A stretch of 64,000 nucleotides of DNA, taken from Luzula sylvatica. Taxonomy: Eukaryota; Streptophyta; Magnoliopsida; Poales; Juncaceae. Each line of letters opens with the position of its first letter. The stretch's first letter is position 1. Below are positions 22,337-34,977 of this stretch, piece by piece. A program made the translations under genes and the position numbers. The stretch covers positions 45,817,566-45,881,565 of the forward strand of contig OX326959.1 of assembly GCA_946800325.1 (NCBI GenBank), written 5' to 3'. The notes beneath the pieces were generated by a model. That model was given only the letters and a program-made list of their open reading frames with translations, was not told where the DNA came from and made no database searches.

Positions 22337-25086
22337 TGGTCTTTTTTAGAAAAAATGATAATTGATATTTTTGAAGGTGTTAGACTTCAGTTTTTGATTT
22401 TATGCAAAAAATAGGAAAAATAGAAATTTGTATGTGTTAGTCTTCAATCCCGGAGTTTTTTGAGAAAAACATGAAAAATGAAGTATTTTGCTCATTTTAG
22501 AGAACTATTTTGGTCTTTTTTAGAAAAAAATGATAATAGATATTTTTGAAGGTGTTAGACTTCATTTTTTTATTTTTTGCAAAAAATTGGAAAAATTGAA
22601 ATTTGTATGTGTTACTCTTCAATCACGGAATGTTTTGAGAAAATCATGAAAAATGAAGTATTTTGCTTATTTTAGAGAACTATTTTGATCTTTTTTAGAA
22701 AAAATGATAATTGATATTTTTGAAGGTGTTAGACTTCAGTTTTTTATTTTATGCAAAAAATAGGAAAAATTGAAATTTGTATGTGTTAGTCTTCAATCCC
22801 GGAGTTTTTTGAGAAAAACATGAAAAATGAAGTATTTTGCTCATTTTAGTGAACTATTTTGGTCTTTTTTAGAAAAAATGATAATTGATATTTTTTAAGG
22901 TGTTAGACTTCAGTTTTTGATTTTTTGGAAAAAATTGGAAAAATTGAAATTTGTATGTGTTAGTCTTCAATCACGGAATTTTTTGAGAAAAACATGAAAA
23001 GTGAAGTATTTTGCTCATTTTAGAGAACTATTTTGGTCTTTTTTAGAAAAAATGATAATTGATATTTTTGAAGGTGTTAGACTTAATTTTTTTATTTTTT
23101 GCAAAAAATTGGAAAAATTGAAATTTGTATGTGTTACTCTTCAATCACGGAATGTTTTGAGAAAATCATGAAAAATGAAGTATTTTGCTTATTTTAGAGA
23201 ACTATTTTGATCTTTTTTAGAAAAAATGATAATTGATATTTTTGAAGGTGTTAGACTTCAGTTTTTTATTTTATGCAAAAAATAGGAAAAATAGAAATTT
23301 GTATGTGTTAGTCTTCAATCCCGGAGTTTTTTGAGAAAAACATGAAAAATGAAGTATTTTGCTCATTTTAGTGAACTATTTTGGTCTTTTTTAGAAAAAA
23401 TGATAATTGATATTTTTTAAGGTGTTAGACTTCAGTTTTTGATTTTTTGCAAAAAATTGGAAAAATTGAAATTTGTATGTATTAGTCTTTAATCCCGGAG
23501 TTTTTTGAGAAAAACATGAAAAATGAAGTATTTTTCTCATTTTAGTGAACTATTTTGGACTTTTTTAGAAAAAATGATAACTGATATTTTTTAAGGTGTT
23601 AGACTTCAGTTTTTTATTTTTTGCAAAAAATTGGAAAAATTGAAATTTGTATGTGTTAGTCTTCAATCAAGGAATTTTTTGAGAAACACATGAAAAATGA
23701 AGTATTTTGCTCATTTTAGAGAACTATTTTGGTCTTTTTTAGAAAAAATGATAATTGATATTTTTGAAGGTGTTAGACTTCAGTTTTTTATTTTTTGCAA
23801 AAAATTGGAAAATTTGAAATTTGTATGTGTTAGTCTTCAATCTCGGAGTTTTTTGAGAAAAACATGAAAAATGAAGTATTTTGCTCATTTTAGTGAACTA
23901 TTTTGGTCTTTTTTAGAAAAAATTATAATTGATATTTTTTAAGGTGTTAGACTTCAGTTTTTGATTTTTTGCAAAAAAATGGAAAAATTGAAATATGTAT
24001 GTGTTAGACTTCAATCACGGAGTTTTTTGAGAAAAACATGAAAAATGAAGTATTTTGCTCATTTTAGTGAACTATTTTGGTCTTTTTTAGAAAAAATGAT
24101 AATTGATATTTTTGAAGGTGTTAGACTTCAGTTTTTGATTTTTTGCAAAAAATTGGAAAAATTGAAATTTGTATGTGTTAGTCTTCAATCCCGGAGTTTT
24201 TTGAGAAAAACATGAAAAATGAAGTATTTTGCTCATTTTAGTGAACTATTTTGGTCTTTTTTAGAAAAAATTATAATTGATATTTTTTAAGGTGTTAGAC
24301 TTCAGTTTTTGATTTTTTGCAAAAAAATGGAAAAATTGAAATTTGTATGTGTTAGACTTCAATCACGGAGTTTTTTGAGAAAAACATGAAAAATGAAGTA
24401 TTTTGCTCATTTTAGTGAACTATTTTGGTCTTTTTTAGAAAGAATGATAATTGATATTTTTTAAGGTGTTAGACTTCAGTTTTTTATTTTTTGCAAAAAA
24501 TTGGAAAAATTGAAATTTGTATGTGTTAGTCTTCAATCCCGGAGTTTTTTGAGAAAAACATGAAAAATGAAGTATTTTGCTCATTTTAGTGAACTATTTT
24601 GGTCTTTTTTAGAAAAAATTATAATTGATATTTTTTAAGGTGTTAGACTTCAGTTTTTGATTTTTTGCAAAAAAATGTAAAAATAGAAATTTTTATGTGT
24701 TAGTCTTCAATCACGGAATTTTTTGAGAAAAACATGAAAAATGAAGTATTTTGCTCATTTTAGTGAACTATTTTGGTCTTTTTTAGAAAAAAATATAATT
24801 GATATTTTTTAAGGTGTTAGACTTCAGTTTTTGATTTTTTGCAAAAAAATGGAAAAATAGAAATTTGTATGTGTTAGTCTTGAATCACGGAATTTTTTGA
24901 GAAAAACATGAAAAATGAAGTATTTTGCTAATTTTGGAGAACTATTTTGGTCTTTTTTAGACTTCAGTTTTTGATTTTTTGCAAAAAATTGGAAAAATTG
25001 AAATTTGTATGTGTTAGTCTTCAATCACGGAATTTTTTGAGAAAATCATGAAAAATGAAGTATCTTGCTCATTTTAGAGAACTGTT
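22337..25086. repeat. Mixed satellite tract, AGTGAAC-type monomers frequent
   Basis: The left part parallels 16660-17700. The right part is dominated by units with AGTGAACTATTTTGG, TTATAATTGATATTTTTTAAGG and GTTAGACTTCAATCACGGAG. An AGAAAGAATGATAATTG marker at ~24437 recurs at ~43137 (offset 18700), followed by the same next few monomers; the copy here has a short unit at 24947-25086 that the downstream one lacks. One unit has TCTTGAATCACGG near 24878. No coding content. Confidence 0.78.
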
Positions 25087-28000
25087 TTGTTCTTTTTTAG
25101 AAAAAATGATAATTGATATTTTTGAAGGTGTTAGACTTCAGTTTTTGATTTTATGCAAAAAATAGCAAAAATAGAAATTTGTATGTGTTAGTCTTCAATC
25201 ACGGAATTTTTTGAGAAAATCATGAAAAATGAAGTATCTTGCTCATTTTAGAGAACTGTTTTGGTCTTTTTTAGAAAAAATGATAATTGATATTTTTGAA
25301 GGTGTTAGACTTCAGTTTTTGATTTTATGCAAAAAATAGCAAAAATAGAAATTTGTATGTGTTAGTCTTCAATCCCGGAGTTTTTTGAGAAAAACATGAA
25401 AAATGAAGTATTTTGCTCATTTTAGAGAACTATTTTGGTCTTTTTTAGAAAAAATGATAATTGATATTATTGAAGGTGTTAGACTTCATTTTTTGATTTT
25501 TTGCAAAAAATTGGAAAAATTGAAATTTGTATGTGTTACTCTTCAATCACGGAATTTTTTGAGAAAATCATGAAAAATGAAGTATTTTGCTTATTTTAGA
25601 GAACTATTTTGATCTTTTTTAGAAAAAATGATAATTGATATTTTTGAAGGTGTTAGACTTCAGTTTTTTATTTTATGCAAAAAATAGGAAAAATAGAAAT
25701 GTGTATGTGTTAGTCTTCAATCCCGGAGTTTTTCGAGAAAAACATGAAAAATGAAGTATTTTGCTCATTTTAGAGAACTATTTTGGTCTTTTTTAGAAAA
25801 AATGATAATTGATATTTTTGAAGTTGTTAGACTTCAGTTTTTAATTTTTTGCAAAAAATTGGAATAAATTGAAATTTGTATGTGTTAGTCTTCCATCACG
25901 GAATTTTTTGAGAAAAACTTGAAAAATGAAGTATTTTGCTCATTTCAGAGAACTATTTTGTTCTTTTTTAGAAAAAATGATAATTGATATTTTTGAAGGT
26001 GTTAGACTTCAGTTTTTGATTTTTTGCAAAAAATTGGAAAAATTGAAATTTGTATGTATTAGTCTTTAATCCCGGAGTTTTTTGATAAAAACATGAAAAA
26101 TGAAGTATTTTGCTCATTTTAGTGAACTATTTTGGACTTTTTTAGAAAAAATGATAATTGATATTTTTTAAGGTGTTAGACTTGAGTTTTTGATTTTTTC
26201 AAAAAATTGGAAAAATTGAAATTTGTATGTATTAGTCTTTAATCCCGGAGTTTTTTGAGAAAAACATGAAAAATGAAGTATTTTGCTCATTTTAGTGAAC
26301 TATTTTGGACTTTTTTAGAAAAAATGATAATTTATATTTTTTAAGGTGTTAGACTTCAGTTTTTGATTTTTTGCAAAAAATTGGAAAAATTGAAATTTGT
26401 ATGTGTTAGTCATCAATCAAGGAATTTTTTGAGAAAAACATGAAAAATGAAGTATTTTGCTCATTTTAGAGAACTATTTTGGTCTTTTTTAGAAAAAATG
26501 ATAATTGATAATTTTGAAGCTGTTAGACTTTAGTTTTTGATTTTTTGCAAAAAATTGGAAAAATTGAAATTTGTATGTGTTACTCTTCAATCACGGAATG
26601 TTTTGAGAAAATCATGAAAAATGAAGTAGTTTGCTCATTTTAGAGAACTATTTTGGTCTTTTTTAGAAAAAATGATAATTGATATTTTTGAAGGTGTTAG
26701 ACTTCAGTTTTTGATTTTATGCAAAAAATAGGAAAAATATAAATTTGTATGTGTTAGTCTTCAATCCCGGAGTTTTTCGAGAAAAACATGAAAAATGATG
26801 TATTTTGCTCAATTTAGAGAACTATTTTGGTCTCTTTTACAAAAAATGATAATTGATATTTTTGAAGGTGTTAAACTTCAGTTTTTTATTTTTTGCAAAA
26901 AATTGGAAAAATTGAAATTTGTATGTGTTAGTCTTCAATCACGGAATTTTTTGAGAAAATCTTCAAAAATGAAGTATTTTGCTCATTTTTTAGAACTATT
27001 TTGGTCTTTTTTAGAAAAAATGATAATTGATATTTTTGAAGGTGTTAGACTTCAGTTTTTTTTGCAAAAAATTGGAAAATTTGAAATTTGTATGTGTTAG
27101 TCTTCAATCTCGGAGTTTTTTGAGAAAAACATGAAAAATGAAGTATTTTGCTCATTTTAGTGAACTATTTTGGTCTTTTTTAGAAAAAATTATAATTGAT
27201 ATTTTTTAATGTGTTAGACTTCAGTTTTTGATTTTTTGCAAAAAAATGGAAAAATTGAAATATGTATGTGTTAGACTTCAATCACGGAGTTTTTTGAGAA
27301 AAACATGAAAAATGAAGTATTTTACTCATTTTAGTGAACTATTTTGGTCTTTTTTAGAAAAAATGATAATTGATATTTTTGAAGGTGTTAGACTTCAGTT
27401 TTTGATTTTTTGCAAAAAATTGGAAAAATTGAAATTTGTATGAGTTAGTCTTCAATCCCGGAGTTTTTTGAGAAAAACATGAAAATTGAAGTATTTTGCT
27501 CATTTTAGTGAACTATTTTGGTCTTTTTTTGAAAAAATTATAATTGATATTTTTTAAGGTGTTAGACTTCAGTTTTTGATTTTTTGCAAAAAAATTGAAA
27601 AATTGAAATTTGAATGTGTTAGACTTCAATCACGGAGTTTTTTGAGAAAAACATGAAAAATGAAGTATTTTGCTCATTTTAGTGAACTATTTTGGTCTTT
27701 TTTAGAAAAAATTATAATTGATATTTTTTAATGTGTTAGACTTCAGTTTTTGATTTTTTGCAAAAAAATGGAAAAATAGAAATTTTTATGTGTTAGTCTT
27801 CAATCCCGGAGTTTTTTGAGAAAAACATGAAAAATGAAGTATTTTGCTCATTTTAGAGAACTATTTTGGTCTCTTTTAGAAAAAATGATAATTGATATTT
27901 TTGAAGGTGTTTAGACTTCATTTTTTGATTTTTTGAAAAAAATTGGAAAAATTGAAATTTGTATGTGTTACTCTTCAATAACGGAATTTTTTGAGAAAAT

Positions 28001-28900
28001 CATGAAAAATGAAGTATTTTGCTTATTTTAGAGAACTATTTTGATCTTTTTTAGACTTCAGTTTTTTATTTTTTGCAAAAAATTGGAAAAATTGAAATTT
28101 GTATGTGTTAGTCTTCAATCACGGAATTTTTTGAGAAAATCATGAAAAATGAAGTATCTTGCTCATTTTAGAGAACTGTTTTGGTCTTTTTTAGAAAAAA
28201 TGATAATTGATATTTTTGAAGGTGTTAGACTTCAGTTTTTGATTTTATGCAAAAAATAGCAAAAACAGAAATTTGTATGTGTTAGTCTTCAATCCCGGAG
28301 TTTTTTGAGAAAAACATGAAAAATGAATTATTTTGCTCATTTTAGAGAACTATTTTGGTCTTTTTTAGAAAAAATGATAATTGATATTTTTGAAGGTGTT
28401 AGACTTCATTTTTTTATTTTTTGCAAAAAATTGGAAAAATTGGAATTTGTATGTGTTACTCTTCAATCACGGAATTTTTTGAGAAAATCATGAAAAATGA
28501 AGTATTTTGCTTATTTTAGAGAACTATTTTGATCTTTTTTAGAAAAAATGATAATTGATATTTTTGAAGGTGTTAGACTTCAGTTTTTTATTTTATGCAA
28601 AAAATAGGAAAAATAGAAATGTGTATGTGTTAGTCTTCAATCCCGGAGTTTTTCGAGAAAAACATGAAAAATGAAGTATTTTGCTCATTTTAGAGAACTA
28701 TTTTGGTCTTTTTTAGAAAAAATGATAATTGATATTTTTGAAGGTGTTAGACTTCAGTTTTTGATTTTTTGCAAAAAATTGGAAAAAATTGAAATTTGTA
28801 TGTGTTAGTCTTCAATCACGGAATTTTTTGAGAAAAACTTGAAAAATGAAGTATTTTGCTCATTTTAGAGAACTATTTTGTTCTTTTTTAGAAAAAATGA
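25087..28900. repeat. Diverged earlier copy of the long ~5.5-kb HOR
   Basis: The order and spacing of marked monomers match 45385 to ~49200 at a nearly constant offset of ~20.3 kb. Pairs: TTGTTC after AGAGAACTG at 25087 and 45385; TTCCATCACGG near 25890; the contracted CAGTTTTTTTTGC at ~27050 and ~47350; TTGATC short unit at 28041 and 48337. Point differences are more frequent than among the three downstream copies, so this copy is older or has been less homogenised. It breaks off near 28.9 kb, where the TATTAGTCTTTAATCCC unit of the long HOR is absent. It overlaps the 1882-bp duplication listed separately. Confidence 0.78.
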
Positions 28901-29121
28901 TAATTGATATTTTTGAAGGTGTTAGACTTCAGTTTTTGATTTTTTGCAAAAAATTGGAAAAATTGAAATATGTATGTGTTAGTCTTCAATCCCGGAGTTT
29001 TTTGAGAAAAACATGAAAAATGAAGTATTTTGCTCATTTTAGTGAACTATTTTGGTCTTTTTTAGAAAAAATTATAATTGATATTTTTTAAGGTGTTAGA
29101 CTTCAGTTTTTGATTTTTTGC
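27240..29121. repeat. 1882-bp tandem duplication, copy 1 (approximate ends)
   Basis: Eleven monomers (ten full, one short, two 1-bp insertions: 1740+140+2). Matched pairs all 1882 bp apart: GTATGAGTTAG at 27438 and 29320, AAAAAATTGAAAAATTG near 27589 and 29471, GTGTTTAGACTTC at 27908 and 29790, and the TTGATC short unit at 28041 and 29923. Ends are approximate because the flanking monomers are also similar. Confidence 0.85.
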
Positions 29122-31003
29122 AAAAAAATGGAAAAATTGAAATTTGTATGTGTTAGATTTCAATCACGGAGTTTTTTGAGAAAAACATGAAAAATGAAGT
29201 ATTTTGCTCATTTTAGTGAACTATTTTGGTCTTTTTTAGAAAAAATGATAATTGATATTTTTGAAGGTGTTAGACTTCAGTTTTTGATTTTTTGCAAAAA
29301 ATTGGAAAAATTGAAATTTGTATGAGTTAGTCTTCAATCCCGGAGTTTTTTGAGAAAAACATGAAAATTGAAGTATTTTGCTCATTTTAGTGAACTATTT
29401 TGGTCTTTTTTTGAAAAAATTATAACTGATATTTTTTAAGGTGTTAGACTTCAGTTTTTGATTTTTTGCAAAAAAATTGAAAAATTGAAATTTGAATGTG
29501 TTAGACTTCAATCACGGAGTTTTTTGAGAAAAACATGAAAAATGAAGTATTTTGCTCATTTTAGTGAACTATTTTGGTCTTTTTTAGAAAAAATTATAAT
29601 TGATATTTTTTAAGGTGTTAGACTTCAGTTTTTGATTTTTTGCAAAAAAATGGAAAAATAGAAATTTTTATGTGTTAGTCTTCAATCCCGGAGTTTTTTG
29701 AGAAAAACATGAAAAATGAAGTATTTTGCTCATTTTAGAGAACTATTTTGGTCTCTTTTAGAAAAAATGATAATTGATATTTTTGAAGGTGTTTAGACTT
29801 CATTTTTTTATTTTTTGCAAAAAAATGGAAAAATTGAAATTTGTATGTGTTACTCTTCAATAACGGAATTTTTTGAGAAAATCATGAAAAATGAAGTATT
29901 TTGCTTATTTTAGAGAACTATTTTGATCTTTTTTAGACTTCAGTTTTTTATTTTTTGCAAAAAATTGGAAAAATCGAAATTTGTATGTGTTAGTCTTCAA
30001 TCACGGAATTTTTTGAGAAAATCATGAAAAATGAAGTATCTTGCTCATTTTAGAGAACTGTTTTGGTCTTTTTTAGAAAAAATGATAATTGATATTTTTG
30101 AAGGTGTTAGACTTCAGTTTTTGATTTTATGCAAAAAATAGCAAAAATAGAAATTTGTATGTGTTAGTCTTCAATCCCGGAGTTTTTTGAGAAAAACATG
30201 AAAAATGAAGTATTTTGCTCATTTTAGAGAACTATTTTGGTCTTTTTTAGAAAAAATGATAATTGATATTTTTGAAGGTGTTAGACTTCATTTTTTGATT
30301 TTTTGCAAAAAATTGGAAAAATTGGTATTTGTATGTGTTACTCTTCAATCACGGAATTTTTTGAGAAAATCATGAAAAATGAAGTATTTTGCTTATTTTA
30401 GAGAACTATTTTGATCTTTTTTAGAAAAAATGATAATTGACATTTTTGAAGGTGTTAGACTTCAGTTTTTTATTTTATGCAAAAAATAGGAAAAATAGAA
30501 ATGTGTATGTGTTAGTCTTCAATCCCGGAGTTTTTCGAGAAAAACATGAAAAATGAAGTATTTTGCTCATTTTAGAGAACTATTTTGGTCTTTTTTAGAA
30601 AAAATGATAATTGATATTTTTGAAGGTGTTAGACTTCAGTTTTTGATTTTTTGCAAAAAATTGGAAAAAATTGAAATTTGTATGTGTTAGTCTTCAATCA
30701 CGGAATTTTTTGAGAAAAACTTGAAAAATGAAGTATTTTGCTCATTTTAGAGAACTATTTTGTTCTTTTTTAGAAAAAATGATAATTGATATTTTTGAAG
30801 GTGTTAGACTTCAGTTTTTGATTTTTTGCAAAAAATTGGAAAAATTGAAATTTGTATGTGTTAGTCTTCAATCCCGGAGTTTTTTTAGAAAAACATGAAA
30901 AATGAAGTATTTTGCTCATTTTAGTGAACTATTTTGGTCTTTTTTAGAAAAAATTATAATTGATATTTTTTAAGGTGTTAGACTTCAGTTTTTGATTTTT
31001 TGC
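29122..31003. repeat. 1882-bp tandem duplication, copy 2 (approximate ends)
   Basis: Same monomer series as copy 1, with private changes such as TTATAACTGATA near 29421, ATCGAAATTT near 29973 and GATAATTGACATTTTTG near 30432. The match to copy 1 fades just past 31.1 kb, where GATATTTTTTAAGG replaces GATATTTTTGAAGG. From 29923 it also matches the 20141 segment. The series 28.2-29.7 kb recurs again near 36.0-37.5 kb (offset ~7840). Confidence 0.82.
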
Positions 31004-32433
31004 AAAAAAATGGAAAAATTGAAATTTGTATGTGTTAGACTTCAATCACGGAGTTTTTTGAGAAAAACATGAAAAATGAAGTATTTTGCTCATTTTAGTG
31101 AACTATTTTGGTCTTTTTTAGAAAAAATGATAATTGATATTTTTTAAGGTGTTAGACTTCAGTTTTTTATTTTTTGCAAAAAATTGGAAAAATTGAAATT
31201 TGTATGTGTTAGTCTTCAATCCCGGAGTTTTTTGAGAAAAACATGAAAAATGAAGTATTTTGCTCATTTTAGTGAACTATTTTGGTCTTTTTTAGAAAAA
31301 ATTATAATTGATATTTTTTAAGGTGTTAGACTTCAGTTTTTGATTTTTTGCAAAAAAAATGGAAAAATAGAAATTTTTATGTGTTAGTCTTCAATCACGG
31401 AATTTTTTGAGAAAAACATGAAAAATGAAGTATTTTGCCCATTTTAGTGAACTATTTTGGTCTTTTTTAGAAAAAAATATAATTGATATTTTTTAACGTG
31501 TTAGACTTCAGTTTTTGATTTTTTGCAAAAAAATGGAAAAATAGAAATTTGTATGTGTTAGTCTTCAATCACCAAATTTTTTGAGAAAAACATGAAAAAT
31601 GAAGTATTTTGCTAATTTTGGAGAACTATTTTGGTCTTTTTTAAACTTCAGTTTTTGATTTTTTGCAAAAAATTGGAAAAATTGAAATTTGTATGTGTTA
31701 GTCTTCAATCACGGAATTTTTTGAGAAAATCTTGAAAAATGAAATATTTTGCTCATTTTAGAGAACTATTTTGGTCTTTTTTAGAAAAAATGATAATTGA
31801 TATTTTTGAAGGTGTTAGACTTCAGTTTTTGATTTTTTGCAAAAAATTGGAAAAATTGAAATTTGTATGTGTTAGTCTTCAATCCCGGAGTTTTTTGAGA
31901 AAAACATGAAAAAATGAAGTATTTTGCTCATTTTAGTGAACTATTTTGGTCTTTTTTAGAAAAAATTATAATTGATATTTTTTAAGGTGTTAGACTTCAA
32001 TTTTTGATTTTTTGCAAAAAAATGGAAAAATTGAAATTTGTATGTGTTAGTCTTCAATCACGGAATTTTTTGAGAAAAACATGAAAAATAAAGTATTTTG
32101 CTCATTTTAGTGAACTATTTTGGTATTTTTTAGAAAAAATTATAATTGATATTTTTTAAGGTGTTAGACTTCAGTTTTTGATTTTTTGCAAAAAAATTGA
32201 AAAATAGAAATTTGTATGTGTTAGTCTTCAATCACGGAATTTTTTGAGAAAAACATGAAAAATGAAGTATTTTGCTCATTTTGGAGAACTATTTTGGTCT
32301 TTTTTAGACTTCAGTTTTTGATTTTTTGCAAAAAATTGGAAAAATTGAAATTTGTATGTGTTAGTCTTCAATCACGGAATTTTTTGAGAAAATCATGAAA
32401 AATGAAGTATTTTGCTCATTTTAGTGAACTATT
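30934..32433. repeat. 1500-bp tandem duplication, copy 1
   Basis: Nine monomers: seven full, two short (31631, 32294) and two inserted A residues. Line-for-line identity with the next 1500 bp is visible, including the rare TTTTGCCCATTTTAG (near 31434 and 32934), TTTAACGTGTTAG, ATCACCAAATTTT and TTTTTAAACTTCAG. Differences seen are A to G in CTTTTTTGGAAAA near 33458 and CACGG to CACTG near 33561. Confidence 0.9.
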
Positions 32434-33933
32434 TTGGTCTTTTTTAGAAAAAATGATAATTGATATTTTTGAAGGTGTTAGACTTCAGTTTTTGATTTTT
32501 TGCAAAAAAATGGAAAAATTGAAATTTGTATGTGTTAGACTTCAATCACGGAGTTTTTTGAGAAAAACATGAAAAATGAAGTATTTTGCTCATTTTAGTG
32601 AACTATTTTGGTCTTTTTTAGAAAAAATGATAATTGATATTTTTTAAGGTGTTAGACTTCAGTTTTTTATTTTTTGCAAAAAATTGGAAAAATTGAAATT
32701 TGTATGTGTTAGTCTTCAATCCCGGAGTTTTTTGAGAAAAACATGAAAAATGAAGTATTTTGCTCATTTTAGTGAACTATTTTGGTCTTTTTTAGAAAAA
32801 ATTATAATTGATATTTTTTAAGGTGTTAGACTTCAGTTTTTGATTTTTTGCAAAAAAAATGGAAAAATAGAAATTTTTATGTGTTAGTCTTCAATCACGG
32901 AATTTTTTGAGAAAAACATGAAAAATGAAGTATTTTGCCCATTTTAGTGAACTATTTTGGTCTTTTTTAGAAAAAAATATAATTGATATTTTTTAACGTG
33001 TTAGACTTCAGTTTTTGATTTTTTGCAAAAAAATGGAAAAATAGAAATTTGTATGTGTTAGTCTTCAATCACCAAATTTTTTGAGAAAAACATGAAAAAT
33101 GAAGTATTTTGCTAATTTTGGAGAACTATTTTGGTCTTTTTTAAACTTCAGTTTTTGATTTTTTGCAAAAAATTGGAAAAATTGAAATTTGTATGTGTTA
33201 GTCTTCAATCACGGAATTTTTTGAGAAAATCTTGAAAAATGAAATATTTTGCTCATTTTAGAGAACTATTTTGGTCTTTTTTAGAAAAAATGATAATTGA
33301 TATTTTTGAAGGTGTTAGACTTCAGTTTTTGATTTTTTGCAAAAAATTGGAAAAATTGAAATTTGTATGTGTTAGTCTTCAATCCCGGAGTTTTTTGAGA
33401 AAAACATGAAAAAATGAAGTATTTTGCTCATTTTAGTGAACTATTTTGGTCTTTTTTGGAAAAAATTATAATTGATATTTTTTAAGGTGTTAGACTTCAA
33501 TTTTTGATTTTTTGCAAAAAAATGGAAAAATTGAAATTTGTATGTGTTAGTCTTCAATCACTGAATTTTTTGAGAAAAACATGAAAAATAAAGTATTTTG
33601 CTCATTTTAGTGAACTATTTTGGTATTTTTTAGAAAAAATTATAATTGATATTTTTTAAGGTGTTAGACTTCAGTTTTTGATTTTTTGCAAAAAAATTGA
33701 AAAATAGAAATTTGTATGTGTTAGTCTTCAATCACGGAATTTTTTGAGAAAAACATGAAAAATGAAGTATTTTGCTCATTTTGGAGAACTATTTTGGTCT
33801 TTTTTAGACTTCAGTTTTTGATTTTTTGCAAAAAATTGGAAAAATTGAAATTTGTATGTGTTAGTCTTCAATCACGGAATTTTTTGAGAAAATCATGAAA
33901 AATGAAGTATCTTGCTAATTTTAGAGAACTGTT
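32434..33933. repeat. 1500-bp tandem duplication, copy 2
   Basis: Near-identical repeat of the previous block, with short units at 33131 and 33794. The first monomer of this copy is recombinant: its left part carries TGATAATTGATATTTTTGAAGG while its partner at 30934 carries TTATAATTGATATTTTTTAAGG, so the exchange point lies near 32450-32475. Very few mutations separate the copies, so this is among the youngest duplications in the window. Confidence 0.9.
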
Positions 33934-34107
33934 TTGGTCTTTTTTAGAAAAAATGATAATTGATATTTTTGAAGGTGTTAGACTTTAGTTTTTGATTTTA
34001 TGCAAAAAATAGGAAAAATAGAAATTTGTATGTGTTAGTCTTCAATCCCGGAGTTTTTTGAGAAAAACATGAAAAATGAAGTATTTTGCTCATTTTAGAG
34101 AACTATT
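33934..34107. repeat. Single linking monomer between duplications
   Basis: One full unit between the 1500-bp and 870-bp duplications, of the ATAGGAAAAATAG/CCCGGAG class, with GACTTTAGTTTTTG instead of GACTTCAG. Nothing else is visible in it. Confidence 0.75.
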
Positions 34108-34977
34108 TTGGTCTTTTTTAGAAAAAATGCTAATAGATATTTTTGAAGGTGTTAGACTTCATTTTTTTATTTTTTGCAAAAAATTGGAAAAATTGAAATT
34201 TGTATGTGTTACTCTTCAATCACGGAATGTTTTGAGAAAATCATGAAAAATGAAGTATTTTGCTTATTTTAGAGAACTATTTTGATCTTTTTTAGAAAAA
34301 ATGATAATTGATATTTTTGAAGGTGTTAGACTTCAGTTTTTTATTTTATGCAAAAAATAGGAAAAATAGAAATTTGTATGTGTTAGTCTTCAATCCCGGA
34401 GTTTTTTGAGAAAAACATGAAAAATGAAGTATTTTGCTCATTTTAGTGAACTATTTTGGTCTTTTTTAGAAAAAATGATAATTGATATTTTTTAAGGTGT
34501 TAGACTTAAGTTTTTGATTTTTTGCAAAAAATTGGAAAAATTGAAATTTGTATGTGTTAATCTTCAATCACGGAATTTTTTGAGAAAAACATGAAAAGTG
34601 AAGTATTTTGCTCATTTTAGAGAACTATTTTGGTCTTTTTTAGAAAAAATGATAATTGATATTTTTGAAGGTGTTAGACTTCATTTTTTTATTTTTTGCA
34701 AAAAATTGGAAAAATTGAAATTTGTATGTGTTACTCTTCAATCACGGAATGTTTTGAGAAAATCATGAAAAATGAAGTATTTTGCTTATTTTAGAGAACT
34801 ATTTTGATCTTTTTTAGAAAAAATGATAATTGATATTTTTGAAGGTGTTAGACTTCAGTTTTTTATTTTATGCAAAAAATAGGAAAAATAGAAATTTGTA
34901 TGTGTTAGTCTTCAATCCCGGAGTTTTTCGAGAAAAACATGAAAAATGAAGTATTTTGCTCATTTTAGAGAACTATT
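34108..34977. repeat. 870-bp (5-monomer) duplication, copy 1
   Basis: Five full monomers. The rare GAAAAAATGCTAATAGATA at 34121 recurs at 34991, exactly 870 bp later. The series includes GAATGTTTTGAG, TTGATC and GAAAAGTGAAG units. Confidence 0.85.
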
